Positions 16,418 to 25,165 of a stretch of 47,105 bases of DNA are shown here, piece after piece. The DNA lies in the NCBI RefSeq assembly GCF_021555155.1, contig NZ_JAKGBU010000036.1, forward strand, positions 1 through 47,105, read 5' to 3'. Position 1 is the first letter of the stretch, and every line of letters starts with the position of its first letter. The notes under the pieces are model-generated. The model saw only the letters and a list, made by a program, of their open reading frames with translations. It was not told where the DNA came from and made no database searches. The position numbers and the translations under genes are program-made. The stretch comes from Rhizobium alarense (GTDB taxonomy: Bacteria > Pseudomonadota > Alphaproteobacteria > Rhizobiales > Rhizobiaceae).

Positions 16418-17467
16418 TCACACCGCCGCCGAAATCGCCGCGCGCACGGCCTGCTCGTCCATGTCGTGCAGGCCGATGACGACGAGGCGGGTGCCGCGGG
16501 TCTCGGCGGGCGTCCAGGCGCGCTCGAAATAGTGGTCGATGCGGCTGCCGACGGCCTGGATGAGCAGGCGGAGCGGCTTGCCGGGCACGTCGGCGAAGCC
16601 CTTGACGCGCAGCACGTCGTGTTCGGCGATCACGCCCTTCAGGCGCTCGACGAAGGCAGCCGGCGCGGCGATCGGGCCGAGATCGACGACGAAGCTGTCG
16701 AACTCGTCGTGGTCGTGCTCCTCGCCGTTCTCGTGCTCCAGTTCGTGGTGCGACTTGCGATTGGCGATGTCGCCTTCCGTGCCGACGCCGAGGCCGAGCA
16801 GGATGGCGGCGGCGACCTCGCCGTTCCGCGCCTCGATCATCGACGGCTTGCGGGCGATGCGCGAGGCGACCTCGTCACGCACCGACTGGATGCCCGCGGC
16901 GTCGATCAGGTCGGCCTTGTTGAGGATGATGAGGTCGGCGGCGGTGAGCTGGTCCTCGAAGAGTTCCTCCAGCGGGCTCTCGTGGTCGAGGTTGTCGTCC
17001 GTAACGCGCAGCGCATCGACCCTGTCATGGTCGTCGGCGAAGCGGCCGGCGGCGACGGCGGCACTGTCGACGACCGTGATGACGCCGTCGACCGTCACCT
17101 GCGTCCTGATCTCCGGCCAGTTGAAGGCGGCGACCAGCGGCTGCGGCAGGGCAAGGCCCGATGTCTCGATGACGATATGGTCCGGCCGGTTCTCGCGCTC
17201 GAGCAGCTTCGACATGGTCGGGATGAAATCGTCGGCGACGGTGCAGCAGATGCAGCCGTTGGTGAGCTCGATGATGTCGTCCTCGCTGCAGGCCTCGGCA
17301 CCGCAGCCCTTCAGCACGTCGCCGTCGACGCCGAGGTCGCCGAACTCGTTGATGATCAGCGCGATGCGCTTGCCGTTGGCGTTCATCAGCAGGTTGCGGA
17401 TCATCGTCGTCTTGCCGGCGCCGAGGAAGCCGGTGATGACGGTGGCGGGGATTTTCTGTTGCAGCAT
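16418..17467 (-). CDS. cobW: CobW, G3E-family P-loop GTPase/metallochaperone
   Basis: 349 residues. Walker A GFLGAGKTT (residues 13-21), metal-binding CxCC in NGCICC (Cys72, 74, 75), GTPase motifs IETSGLALP and ILNKADL, a His/Glu/Asp-rich loop (HHELEHENGEEHDHDE, near 235-250) and a C-terminal CobW_C domain with the VKGFADVPGKP block. CobW is thought to deliver cobalt to the CobNST chelatase, fitting its place directly before cobN. It starts 4 bp after the cobP stop. Confidence 0.95.
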   Translation of the reverse strand: MLQQKIPATVITGFLGAGKTTMIRNLLMNANGKRIALIINEFGDLGVDGDVLKGCGAEACSEDDIIELTNGCICCTVADDFIPTMSKLLERENRPDHIVIETSGLALPQPLVAAFNWPEIRTQVTVDGVITVVDSAAVAAGRFADDHDRVDALRVTDDNLDHESPLEELFEDQLTAADLIILNKADLIDAAGIQSVRDEVASRIARKPSMIEARNGEVAAAILLGLGVGTEGDIANRKSHHELEHENGEEHDHDEFDSFVVDLGPIAAPAAFVERLKGVIAEHDVLRVKGFADVPGKPLRLLIQAVGSRIDHYFERAWTPAETRGTRLVVIGLHDMDEQAVRAAISAAV

Positions 17468-17471
17468 GGGT

Positions 17472-17996
17472 TCAACCCTTCATTTTCAGCGGCAGTCCGG
17501 CCGCCACGAAATAGACTTCAGGTACGACGGCGGCGATCTGCTGGTGCAGCCGGCCGGCGTGGTCGCGGAATGCGCGTGCCATGCGGTTGTCCGGCACGAT
17601 GCCGAGCCCGACCTCGTTGGAGACGAGCACGATGCGTCCCGGCGCCGCCTGAATGGCTTTCGACAGTCCGGCAAAGGCATCGGCCATCTCCCGCTCCTCC
17701 AACATCAGGTTGGTGACCCAGAGCGTCAGGCAGTCGACGAGCACCGCCCGGTCGTGACGCGCGACAGCGGTTATGGTCTCCGCCAGCGCCAGGGGCTCTT
17801 CGTGCGTTTCCCAGCCGCCACCGCGATCCTCCCGGTGCTTCGCGATGCGGTCCCGCATCTCGTCGTCGAAGGCGCGGCCGGTGGCGATGTAATGGCGCGG
17901 GAGGCCGGTCTCGGCGACCAGCCTCTCGGCGAAGGCGGATTTTCCGGAACGCGCACCGCCCAGAACCAGGACCGTTCCGGAGGGTATCGATGTCAT
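17472..17996 (-). CDS. cobP: Adenosylcobinamide kinase / adenosylcobinamide-phosphate guanylyltransferase
   Basis: 174-residue CobU/CobP bifunctional enzyme that phosphorylates adenosylcobinamide and adds GMP to make AdoCbi-GDP. P-loop [14 protein letters not shown] (residues about 11-24), [16 protein letters not shown] and [16 protein letters not shown] (with the guanylylated His region) are family blocks, and [12 protein letters not shown] is near the end. The ATG shares a base with the cbtA stop (TGATG), which fixes the start. Confidence 0.95.
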   Translation of the reverse strand: MTSIPSGTVLVLGGARSGKSAFAERLVAETGLPRHYIATGRAFDDEMRDRIAKHREDRGGGWETHEEPLALAETITAVARHDRAVLVDCLTLWVTNLMLEEREMADAFAGLSKAIQAAPGRIVLVSNEVGLGIVPDNRMARAFRDHAGRLHQQIAAVVPEVYFVAAGLPLKMKG

Positions 17997-18778
17997 CAGG
18001 CGGCCTTGGCGACTTTCTCGTTGGCAAAGCCAAGCGAAAGACCGAGCACGATCCAGAAGAACAGCGTCGTCGCAAGAGCGGCCACCGCGAACTCGGCGCC
18101 GAGCACCGCCGGCACGTTGCTGGCGATGTCGGACGGCTGCGGCGCGCCATAGACCTGAGGAGCTGCGATCAGCACGATGCCTGCAACCTTGGCGATCGGC
18201 CCGTCCTTCAGGCACAGGAGATAGAGCCCCGCCGCCGAAAGCATGACGGTAGCCCCCCACCAGACCTGACGGTCACCGAGTTCGGCGGCCGGAAAACCCG
18301 GCAGTTCCGGCGGCAGGCCGATCGCCGGCAGCATGTGGACCGCGAGCCAGCCGGCGGCACCCCAGAGCGCACCGTTCGAGACCGTGATGGCATGGCCGGA
18401 CACGAGGCTGACACCGGCGAGCAGGAGCGCAAAGCCGGTTCCGGTGACGAGGTTGGCAAGCAGCGTGCCGGTGAAGCGGCCCATGCCGAACAGGATGCCG
18501 CCCGCTTCTTCGCCATGCTCGCCCTCGTGGGCATAGGCGGGTGTCACCGGCGAAAACACGGCGGCCAGGTCGACGATCGCGGCTCCGAGATCGAGCGACG
18601 AGTGCTCATGCGTCTCGGTTTGCGTCGCACCATCCGCAGCGGGCGTTTCTTCGCCGCCGCCTTCGTATTCTTCCGCATGCAGGATGAGCGGAATGACGCG
18701 GGCTTCCTGGGCGGCCGTCATCAGCACGCCGGAAAACAGCCCGGCCACCAGGGCGGCCAGGAGATAGCGCGTGATCAT
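17996..18778 (-). CDS. cbtA: Cobalt transporter subunit CbtA
   Basis: 260-residue membrane protein with about five to six hydrophobic segments and a hydrophilic, His/Glu-rich loop (residues about 35-90, including THEHSS and AHEGEHGEE) likely to meet the metal outside. CbtA with CbtB forms a B12-regulated cobalt uptake system predicted from riboswitch context in proteobacteria. Here it lies between cbtB and cobP behind a cobalamin riboswitch, in line with that role. Confidence 0.93.
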   Translation of the reverse strand: MITRYLLAALVAGLFSGVLMTAAQEARVIPLILHAEEYEGGGEETPAADGATQTETHEHSSLDLGAAIVDLAAVFSPVTPAYAHEGEHGEEAGGILFGMGRFTGTLLANLVTGTGFALLLAGVSLVSGHAITVSNGALWGAAGWLAVHMLPAIGLPPELPGFPAAELGDRQVWWGATVMLSAAGLYLLCLKDGPIAKVAGIVLIAAPQVYGAPQPSDIASNVPAVLGAEFAVAALATTLFFWIVLGLSLGFANEKVAKAA

Positions 18779-18790
18779 GTCGGAAACTCC

Positions 18791-18967
18791 TTAGTGGCAG
18801 GGAAAGCCGTAGGAGTGCCGGGTGTCGTGCGCGGTGTCGTGCAGCACGGCCGAGTTCGCAAGGCCGGCACCGAACACCAGGAAGGCGCCGATCAGCAGAG
18901 CGGCGAGACCGGCGACGACACGATCGCTGGATGAAAGGATAACAGAAGACGTAGCAGACGCAGCCAT
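18791..18967 (-). CDS. cbtB: Cobalt transporter subunit CbtB
   Basis: 58 residues: one transmembrane segment (about 20-40) followed by a His-rich C-terminus, HDTAHDTRHSYGFPCH, the CbtB hallmark that probably binds cobalt. The ATG at 18967 has CGGAGG 6 bases upstream; an open frame extending further upstream runs through the riboswitch and is not coding. First gene of the operon, 12 bp before cbtA. Confidence 0.93.
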   Translation of the reverse strand: MAASATSSVILSSSDRVVAGLAALLIGAFLVFGAGLANSAVLHDTAHDTRHSYGFPCH

Positions 18968-19021
18968 GACAACCTCCGTGCAGGCAGCGGGGACATTCCC
19001 CAAAGGTCGGGCACAATTGCC

Positions 19022-19366
19022 CTTCACTGGCCGGCAGGTCTCCTGGCTCGCGGCGTCAGGCGCGTCAGCGCCCGCGGGCTCCCTCACCTTCCCGGGCCGC
19101 GACATCGTGAAGAGGCGGACGATTCGTAGAAAAAGAGGCGTCCGGCCCCGGCTCATCACGATGCCACCCAGTGGCTTCTCCGGAGGCCGGCCTGCCCGGA
19201 AGCAAAAGCACCATGCTTCCGCTTTCCGCGCTCGACGACAACCGGACGGAATGCCCTCGCCACTCTACAGTCGCGGGGTCGGCCGTGATTGAAGCGCCCT
19301 GGTTGGGTCCACCTCGTCACGTTCCCATTTACTCGCCCCTCCGCTTCCGGAACGGCGAACCATCCA
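19022..19366 (-). ncRNA. Cobalamin (AdoCbl) riboswitch upstream of cbtB
   Basis: Read on the minus strand, the conserved blocks occur in order: GGTTC, AAATGGGAA then GAGGTGGA, CCCGCGACTGTAG, GAAGCCACTGGG, CGGGAAGGTGAGG, and the B12 box GAGCCAGGAGACCTGCC. Two small hairpins (GGGCA/TGCCC and GGGG/CCCC) follow before the cbtB Shine-Dalgarno and may form the expression platform. It should repress the cobalt uptake and cobP-W-N-GFA-cobO operon when adenosylcobalamin is plentiful. The outer limits are approximate. Confidence 0.93.
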
Positions 19367-19423
19367 ATGAACGTTGATGATTATGCCTCGGCTTCCCGGA
19401 AGTCAATCGACGGGCAGCGCCGC

Positions 19424-19465
19424 CCGCTGTCCGCAATCCGACGTCAGCCGGATTGCAGACAGCGG
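19424..19465 (-). terminator. Strong hairpin after the coiled-coil protein gene
   Basis: 17-bp arms (19424-19440 and 19449-19465) with one mismatch and an 8-nt loop, 11 bp after the stop at 19477. It lacks a long T tract, but its position suits a terminator that insulates the riboswitch downstream. Confidence 0.6.
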
Positions 19466-19476
19466 AAGCGTGGCGG

Positions 19477-21114
19477 TCAATAGCCCGGACCGCTGATGAT
19501 GACGTCGCCCCGGCCGTAGTAGACCGGGCCGTCATAGTAGTAGCCGTCCACCGGTCCCTCGTAGACCCGGTAGCCGTCGTCGTAATAGACGCGCTCGCGC
19601 GGCCGCACGCGTTCGCGGTAGCGGGCCGTCGCGAACTGGCCGGCCTCCCGCAGCGCCTGGAACTGCGGACGCGTCAGATAGCCGTCGGCCCGGTAGCCCT
19701 GCGAGGACTGCCAGGCGGAGATGGCAGCGCGGGTGCGTGGCCCGAAGACGCCGTCGATCCCATTCGTCCGGTAGCCGAGTGCGCTCAGCCAGCGCTGCGC
19801 CTGGATACGCGAGCGCTGCTGCAGATAGGCCTCACGGCTGTCGGGCAGAACCTCGACGCGCTTGCGTTCCGGAACGGCCTCCTCGGCGACGACGTCGTCG
19901 CCGGTCTCGTCGCCCTCCGCCGTCCCGCCGTCATTGCTCCGCGCGGCAAGCGCCGACAGCCGCTTTTCGGCCTCCGCTGAGAAACGCCCCTTCGGAAAGG
20001 CCTTGAGATGCGCCTCGAACGCCGCCTGGGAACCGTCGAGGACCGCCTTGTCGAAACTGTCGCGCTCGGCTTCGGCGAGCCGTGCCTCCTCGTCGGCCTC
20101 CGCCTTGTCGGCGGCCGCCGCCTCTTCGGCACGCTTGCGTTCGGCTTCGGCAGCCTCATCGGCGCGCAGACGCTCGGCCTGCGCGGCCCCATCCGCCTTC
20201 GCCTTCTCGGCCGCCGCAGCTTCCTCGGCAAGCCGCGCCTTTTCGGCTTCCGCCGCGGCCTGTTCGGTCTTCGCTTTCTCGGCAGCCTCGGCCTCGGCCT
20301 TCAGGCGGGCAGCCTCTTCCTCGGCCTTTGCCTGTTCGGCCGCCGCCTGCTCTGCCTTCGCTTTCTCGGCCGCTTCGGCCTCGGCCTTCAGGCGGGCGGC
20401 CTCTTCCTCGGCCCTGGCCTTTTCGGCGGCCGCCTGCTCGGTCTTTGCCTTTTCGGCGGCGTCCGCCTCGGCCTTCAGCCGCGCCGCTTCGGCAGCGTCC
20501 GCCTTGGCCTTTTCCGCCGCGGCCTGCTCCGCGCGGGCCTTCTCGGCCTGTTCCGCCTCCGCCTTCAGCCGGGCCGCCTCCTGTTCGGCCTTGGCCGCCT
20601 CGGCGGCAGCCTGTTCGGCGCGCGCCTTCTCCGCGTCGGCCTCGGCCTTCAGCTTCGCGGCCTCCTGCTCGGCCTTCGCCTTGGCGGCCTCCGCCTCTGC
20701 CGCGGTCTCTCCGGCGGTTGCTGCCGGCTGCGTCTCAGATTTGCCGGCATCCGGCGACACGGCGACGTCGAGCCCCTTGGCGGCCCGCTCCTTCGCCGCC
20801 TCATCGGCGGCCGCGGCCTCGCCGGTCTTTTTGGCGGCGGCCGTCTCGGCGGCTTTCAGCTCGGCGAGCCTCAGGCGTGCCATGGACGCGAAGGTGCCGT
20901 TCGGATAGTCCTTGAGATAACCCTCGTAGGCCGCGATGTCGCTGCCGGCCGAAACCTTCTGCCAGAGGGAGAATTCCGCCTCCCACTTCTTCGCCGCGCT
21001 GCCGATCTGGCCGCTCGCCTTGCCGGCCTCCTGGGCGAAGGCGCCCGGCGCCGCGACGAGCGCGAGACCCACCAGGCCAGCAATTCCCAATTTGCCAAGA
21101 CGTGCACTAGGCAT
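19477..21114 (-). CDS. Secreted coiled-coil protein with C-terminal peptidoglycan-binding domain
   Basis: 545 residues. A signal peptide (about 1-27, ending AFAQ) is followed by a short SPOR/TPR-like repeat (AAYEGYLKDYPNGTFASMAR), then about 250 residues of Ala/Glu/Lys-rich heptads in imperfect ~29-residue tandem copies (AARLKAEAEAAEKAK), a second AFEAHLKAFPKGRFS unit, a PG_binding_1 domain (about 425-490, LGYRTNGIDGVFGPRTRAAI) and a Tyr/Gly/Arg-rich tail. It probably spans the periplasm and binds the wall. The ATG at 21114 follows AAAGGA. Function beyond wall binding is unknown; TolA-like architecture is an analogy only. Confidence 0.8.
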   Translation of the reverse strand: MPSARLGKLGIAGLVGLALVAAPGAFAQEAGKASGQIGSAAKKWEAEFSLWQKVSAGSDIAAYEGYLKDYPNGTFASMARLRLAELKAAETAAAKKTGEAAAADEAAKERAAKGLDVAVSPDAGKSETQPAATAGETAAEAEAAKAKAEQEAAKLKAEADAEKARAEQAAAEAAKAEQEAARLKAEAEQAEKARAEQAAAEKAKADAAEAARLKAEADAAEKAKTEQAAAEKARAEEEAARLKAEAEAAEKAKAEQAAAEQAKAEEEAARLKAEAEAAEKAKTEQAAAEAEKARLAEEAAAAEKAKADGAAQAERLRADEAAEAERKRAEEAAAADKAEADEEARLAEAERDSFDKAVLDGSQAAFEAHLKAFPKGRFSAEAEKRLSALAARSNDGGTAEGDETGDDVVAEEAVPERKRVEVLPDSREAYLQQRSRIQAQRWLSALGYRTNGIDGVFGPRTRAAISAWQSSQGYRADGYLTRPQFQALREAGQFATARYRERVRPRERVYYDDGYRVYEGPVDGYYYDGPVYYGRGDVIISGPGY

Positions 21115-21207
21115 CGTGAATGTCCTTTTCGCGTGGTCCGCGCCGCGCATCCTGCGCGCGCCGGTCATCTTCTCTTTATCCACCGGATTCAGGCACAACT
21201 TTGGTGC

Positions 21208-21222
21208 TTTCGTAACGAAACG
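21208..21222. promoter_or_regulatory. Inverted repeat upstream of the coiled-coil protein gene
   Basis: TTTCGT-A-ACGAAA is a short perfect inverted repeat about 100 bp before the start codon. It may be an operator; the regulator is not known. Confidence 0.25.
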
Positions 21223-21273
21223 TAGCAACGGTCCGCTGCCGGCGACGAGGGTATGACGCACGGCGCCGGCCGT

Positions 21274-22749
21274 TTAATCGAGCGCGCCGCGGTGCGGCGC
21301 CAGCAACGCCTCGAGCCAGCGCGCGTCGAGCGCCGCCTCCAGCTGCCCCGCCACGCCGTCCAGCGCTTCGTCGACCGAGCGGCGATAGTCGAAACCGCCG
21401 CCCTTTATACCGAAGCTTTCGAGAAGCCGGCGCCGGTAGGCGTCGCTCCCCATCAGCCCGTGAAGATAGGTGCCGCTCGCGCGTCCGTCGGCCGAGGTCG
21501 CACCATCGGGCCGGCCGTCGATCGTGACGGGCGGCCTGGCGCAGTCCGGCCCGGATGTGACGCCGAGATGGATCTCGTATCCGTCCAGCGGCGCATCGTA
21601 GGTTACCGACCAGGCGGACGAGTTGCGCACCGTCTTCTCCGGCGCCATGACCGTCATGACGTCGAGCAGGCCGAGCCCCTCGACCTCCCGCTCCGCCCCT
21701 TCGATGCCGAGCGGATCGCAGACGCGGCGCCCGAGCATCTGGTATCCGCCGCAGATGCCGATGACCCGCCCGCCCCGGCGCATATGCGCGTCGAGATCGC
21801 CGTCCCAGCCCTGCAGGCGGAAATCCTTCAGGTCCGCGATGGTCGATTTCGAACCGGGCAGCACGACGAGGCCCGCATCGGCGGGCAGGCGCTCGCCCGG
21901 CCGGACGAAGACGAGGTCGACATCGGGCTCTGCCGCCAGCGGATCGAGATCGTCGAAATTGGCGATGCGCGGCAGGACCGGGACCGCGATCTTGAGCGCG
22001 CCCTGCCCGCCGGACGCGAGACGCTCGAGCACGACCGAATCTTCGGCCGGCAGACGGCGGACGTCGGACAGCCAGGGCACGACGCCGCGGCAGGGCCAGC
22101 CGGTGAACCCGGCGATCGCCGTGATGCCGTCGTCGAAAAGCGAGACGTCGCCCCGGAACTTGTTGATGATGTAGCCTTCGATCATCGCCCGGTCGCCGGC
22201 GTCGAGGATCGTGTGCGTGCCGACCAGCGACGCGATGACGCCGCCGCGGTCGATGTCGCCGACGAGGACGACCGGTACGCCGGCGGCACGCGCAAAGCCC
22301 ATATTCGCGATGTCGCCGGGCCTGAGATTGATCTCGGCGGGCGAGCCCGCCCCCTCGACCACGACGAGATCCGCTCCCGCCGAGACCGTCTCGAAGCTCT
22401 CCATCACTGCAGCAAGCAGCGTCGGCTTGAGCGCCTGGTAGTCCCTGCCCTTCGCCTGCCCATAAACCCGGCCCTGCACGATGACCTGGCTGCCGACGTC
22501 CGACTGTGGCTTCAGCAGGACAGGATTCATGTGGACGGAGGACGGAACGCGGGCGGCCATGGACTGCAGCCACTGCGCGCGGCCGACCTCTCCCCCATCC
22601 GCCGCCACGGCCGCGTTGTTGGACATGTTCTGCGGCTTGAACGGACGGACCGTGAGGCCGCGGTTCGCGGCGATGCGGCAGAGGCCCGCCACCAATACCG
22701 TTTTTCCGACATCGGAGCCGGTTCCCTGCAACATGATTTTGCGTGTCAT
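21274..22749 (-). CDS. cobQ: Cobyric acid synthase (glutamine-hydrolysing)
   Basis: 491 residues with an N-terminal ATPase domain (GTGSDVGKT, residues about 8-16; [11 protein letters not shown]) and a C-terminal glutamine amidotransferase domain (nucleophile Cys in [10 protein letters not shown]; late GTYLHGLM). It amidates the b, d, e and g carboxylates of adenosylcobyrinic acid a,c-diamide. The ATG at 22749 (MTRKIML) was preferred to an upstream in-frame start. It is a single transcription unit separate from the two cob operons. Confidence 0.96.
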   Translation of the reverse strand: MTRKIMLQGTGSDVGKTVLVAGLCRIAANRGLTVRPFKPQNMSNNAAVAADGGEVGRAQWLQSMAARVPSSVHMNPVLLKPQSDVGSQVIVQGRVYGQAKGRDYQALKPTLLAAVMESFETVSAGADLVVVEGAGSPAEINLRPGDIANMGFARAAGVPVVLVGDIDRGGVIASLVGTHTILDAGDRAMIEGYIINKFRGDVSLFDDGITAIAGFTGWPCRGVVPWLSDVRRLPAEDSVVLERLASGGQGALKIAVPVLPRIANFDDLDPLAAEPDVDLVFVRPGERLPADAGLVVLPGSKSTIADLKDFRLQGWDGDLDAHMRRGGRVIGICGGYQMLGRRVCDPLGIEGAEREVEGLGLLDVMTVMAPEKTVRNSSAWSVTYDAPLDGYEIHLGVTSGPDCARPPVTIDGRPDGATSADGRASGTYLHGLMGSDAYRRRLLESFGIKGGGFDYRRSVDEALDGVAGQLEAALDARWLEALLAPHRGALD

Positions 22750-22995
22750 GGCTTTCCGTAGCACTGCGCCGCTTCCGCGCAAAGAGTTCTAAACGCCGCA
22801 TTTTTGCCGCGTTGCGGCAAGGATGTCGCCACGATCCAGGCGCCGCGGACAGGCCTCCCCGGACTTGGCGATGCCACCGTCCCGTTTGCGACATTCCATG
22901 CCGGCAACCATCGTGGAAAATACCGCTGCGAAGCGTATATCGGCGCCATGCAACAGACGGGATCGCAGAAGATCCCGCATTTCGAGGAAACGACC

Positions 22996-23139
22996 ATGCT
23001 GTTCATCTTCAGCAAACCGAATTTCGTACAGATCGCCTGGAACGGCGAGGCCCCGCGCCACCAGTCGCGCGTGCGCAACCTCGTGCAGGACGCACCGTTC
23101 GGCCCGCTCGGCTTCGTGCGCACCCGCAGCGTCGGCTGA
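22996..23139 (+). CDS. Small protein of unknown function (47 residues)
   Basis: A 47-codon frame with a strong Shine-Dalgarno (GAGGAAA, 6 bases before the ATG) and a rho-independent terminator 21 bp after its stop. The product starts MLFIFSKPNFVQIAWNGEAP and is basic, with no membrane segment or signal. Signals at both ends make it a credible independent gene. I do not recognise the family. Confidence 0.5.
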   Translation: MLFIFSKPNFVQIAWNGEAPRHQSRVRNLVQDAPFGPLGFVRTRSVG

Positions 23140-23160
23140 TCGTCGACCCGGCTTTGAAGC

Positions 23161-23195
23161 GGCGCCGCCTCCGGCTGGAGCGGCGCCTTTTTCTT
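23161..23195 (+). terminator. Rho-independent terminator after the 47-residue ORF
   Basis: GGCGCCGCCTCC - GGCT - GGAGCGGCGCC (one bulged C) followed directly by TTTTTCTT. Confidence 0.85.
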
Positions 23196-23885
23196 GCGCG
23201 AAAGACACCTTGAACGCGAAAGCCGCGCGCCCCCGGAAGGCGCGCGGCTTGCCAAAATACGCATGGCTTGCCCGGACAATACGCGTCCGGGATGGTTCCG
23301 CTCCGGTACGCGAGACCTGACCCGGAGCTGTCGGCATGTCCCTGCCGCGAGGAAACAATTAGCGCCTACATCCTTACCGGATCGTTATTGAGAGCTTAAA
23401 CATTGGTGAATTGCGCTTTTTTATCAAAAAAATAAAAAATCTTCTCTGCGCTCCGAACGCCGCAATCAGGACAGTTTGCGTCCCTCCCGAGCCACCATCT
23501 TTTCGGCGTCTCGTTCCTTCAAACGCACATTTGCCTGTAGATGGGCAAAAGCTCAATTTTTGCCCTCCGAATGAGGTCCGAACGCACGCGAACCACCGCC
23601 GGGCGGCGCCCCGGAGGCGGCATCCGCCCGGCTTCATCCGGCGCCGGAGGTTGATTTCCTGACCGGAACCCTTACGCTAGGCCCCGTGACGAGACGAGGT
23701 CAGCCGGCGACAGGGTTCCGCCGAAGGACAACAAGAAGCTCGCCGTCGCTGCAAGCAGGGGGTCGGCTTGCCTGACCCGGTACGAGCCCCCTGACCTGCC
23801 CGGTTAAACCATTGGGCGGACGGGGATCGCAGTAGCCCGTCCAGCCCCTCCAGATTCAACGCTGCACCTAAGACTGGGAGGTCTT
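23196..23885 (+). other. Long non-coding region with structured leader before the betaine transporter
   Basis: No credible protein gene was found. Contents: a perfect 12-bp inverted repeat (23220-23231 / 23239-23250); an AT-rich stretch (about 23354-23445) unlike the GC-rich surroundings; a promoter candidate TTGATT-16-TACGCT (23651-23678); then a leader of about 200 nt. The leader holds hairpins CAGGGGG/CCCCCTG (about 23755-23792) and GGACGGG/CCCGTCC (about 23817-23842), and a last hairpin AAGAC/GTCTT (23870-23885) whose loop TGGGAG is the ribosome binding site next to the ATG. Known riboswitch signatures were not recognised. Confidence 0.5.
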
Positions 23886-24890
23886 ATGACCATGACGAAG
23901 CTCTTCGCTTCAAGCATCCTCGCCGCTGGTCTCTTTGCCTTTGCCGGTTCGGCACAGGCCGAGGACTGCGGGTCGGTATCGATCGCGGAAATGAACTGGG
24001 CCTCGGCCGGCGTCGCCGCCCATGTCGACAAGCTCATCCTGGAAAACGGCTACGGCTGCACGGTCACGCTCGTCACCGGCGACACGATGCCGACCTTTAC
24101 GTCGATGAACGAGAAGGGCGAACCGGACGTCGCCCCCGAGTTCTGGGTGAATTCCGTGCGCACGGCGCTCGACGCCGCAATCTCGGAAGGCCGCCTGATC
24201 CAGCTCGCTCCGCTGCTCTCGGAAGGCGGCGTTGAAGGCTGGTGGATCCCGAAGTTCCTCGCCGACAAGCATCCGGACATCAAGACGGTTCAGGACGCGC
24301 TCAAGCATCCCGATCTCTTCCCCGCGCCGGAAGACGCGTCGAAGGGGGCCGTGCACAACTGCCCGTCGGGCTGGAACTGCCAGGTTTCGACCGCCAACCT
24401 CTACCGTGCGCTCAAGGCGGACGAGGCCAATTTCGAACTGGTGGACACCGGCTCGGCCGCCGGCCTCGACGGCTCGATCGCCAACGCATTCGAGAAGCAG
24501 ACCGGCTGGCTCGGCTATTACTGGGCGCCGACGGCGATCCTCGGCAAGTACGAGATGGTGAAGCTCTCCTTCGGCGTCGAACACGACAAGGCCAACTGGG
24601 ACGCCTGCACCGCCGTGCCGGACTGCCCGGATCCGGCCGTCAACGCCTATCCCACCTCCGACGTCTTCACCGTCGTGACGAAATCCTTCTCCGAGAAGGC
24701 AGGCGTCGCCATGGACTATATGAAGACGCGCCAGTGGGACAACGGCACGGTCGGCAAGGTTCTCGCCTGGATGGATGAGAATCAGGGCACGAACGAGGAC
24801 GCCGCCAAGCATTTCCTCGAGAACTACCAGGATATGTGGACCAAGTGGGTCGCCCCGGACGTTGCCGAGAAGGTCAAGGCCGCGCTCTGA
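23886..24890 (+). CDS. proX: Glycine betaine/choline-type ABC transporter, periplasmic binding protein (ProX/ChoX-like)
   Basis: 334 residues. Signal peptide about 1-25 (cleavage near AQA-ED), then an OpuAC-type solute-binding domain starting with VSIAEMNWASAGVAAHVDKL. Several Trp and Tyr residues (MNWAS, EFWVNS, GWWIP, GYYWAPTA) are of the kind that form the aromatic cage for a quaternary ammonium group, and the four cysteines (CPSGWNC, CTAVPDC) could form disulfides. It is the first gene of the transporter operon. Substrate is inferred: glycine betaine, proline betaine or choline are all possible. Confidence 0.88.
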   Translation: MTMTKLFASSILAAGLFAFAGSAQAEDCGSVSIAEMNWASAGVAAHVDKLILENGYGCTVTLVTGDTMPTFTSMNEKGEPDVAPEFWVNSVRTALDAAISEGRLIQLAPLLSEGGVEGWWIPKFLADKHPDIKTVQDALKHPDLFPAPEDASKGAVHNCPSGWNCQVSTANLYRALKADEANFELVDTGSAAGLDGSIANAFEKQTGWLGYYWAPTAILGKYEMVKLSFGVEHDKANWDACTAVPDCPDPAVNAYPTSDVFTVVTKSFSEKAGVAMDYMKTRQWDNGTVGKVLAWMDENQGTNEDAAKHFLENYQDMWTKWVAPDVAEKVKAAL

Positions 24891-24904
24891 CGAACCTGCG
24901 CAAC

Positions 24905-24931
24905 ATTGGCAGCGGCACGTCCGCTGCCAAT
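24905..24931 (+). terminator. Intercistronic hairpin between binding protein and permease genes
   Basis: Perfect 11-bp stem ATTGGCAGCGG / CCGCTGCCAAT with a 5-nt loop, 14 bp after the proX stop. Only a weak T-rich stretch follows, so it is likely a partial terminator or 3'-end stabiliser giving an excess of binding protein over the membrane subunits. Confidence 0.65.
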
Positions 24932-25165
24932 TGTCGTTCTGCGATGAGACGATAGACGGCGGCCGGCGCTATACGCGCGGAAAGCCCAAGAAACGGCAAA
25001 AAGTCGCAAACAGTACATTGTGAAGCTGCGGATCGTGTCAATGACAGGACTGCAAGCCGGGAAAAAACAACAACGAACCCAGTGTGCGCGTCTTCGCGCC
25101 ACGGTGGCACGTCGCCCCGTGGCCGAGAGAGGCAGACAACTTCCGGTACAATAAAGGGGACAACG

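Noticed and set aside
22750-22990. Riboswitch upstream of cobQ
   Set aside because: No B12 box or other conserved cobalamin-riboswitch block was found; only a small hairpin (TTGCCGC/GCGGCAA at 22804-22820) is present.
22804-23139. A 111-residue version of the small gene after cobQ
   Set aside because: The upstream part has no ribosome binding site and reads through the cobQ promoter region; the ATG at 22996 has a strong signal.
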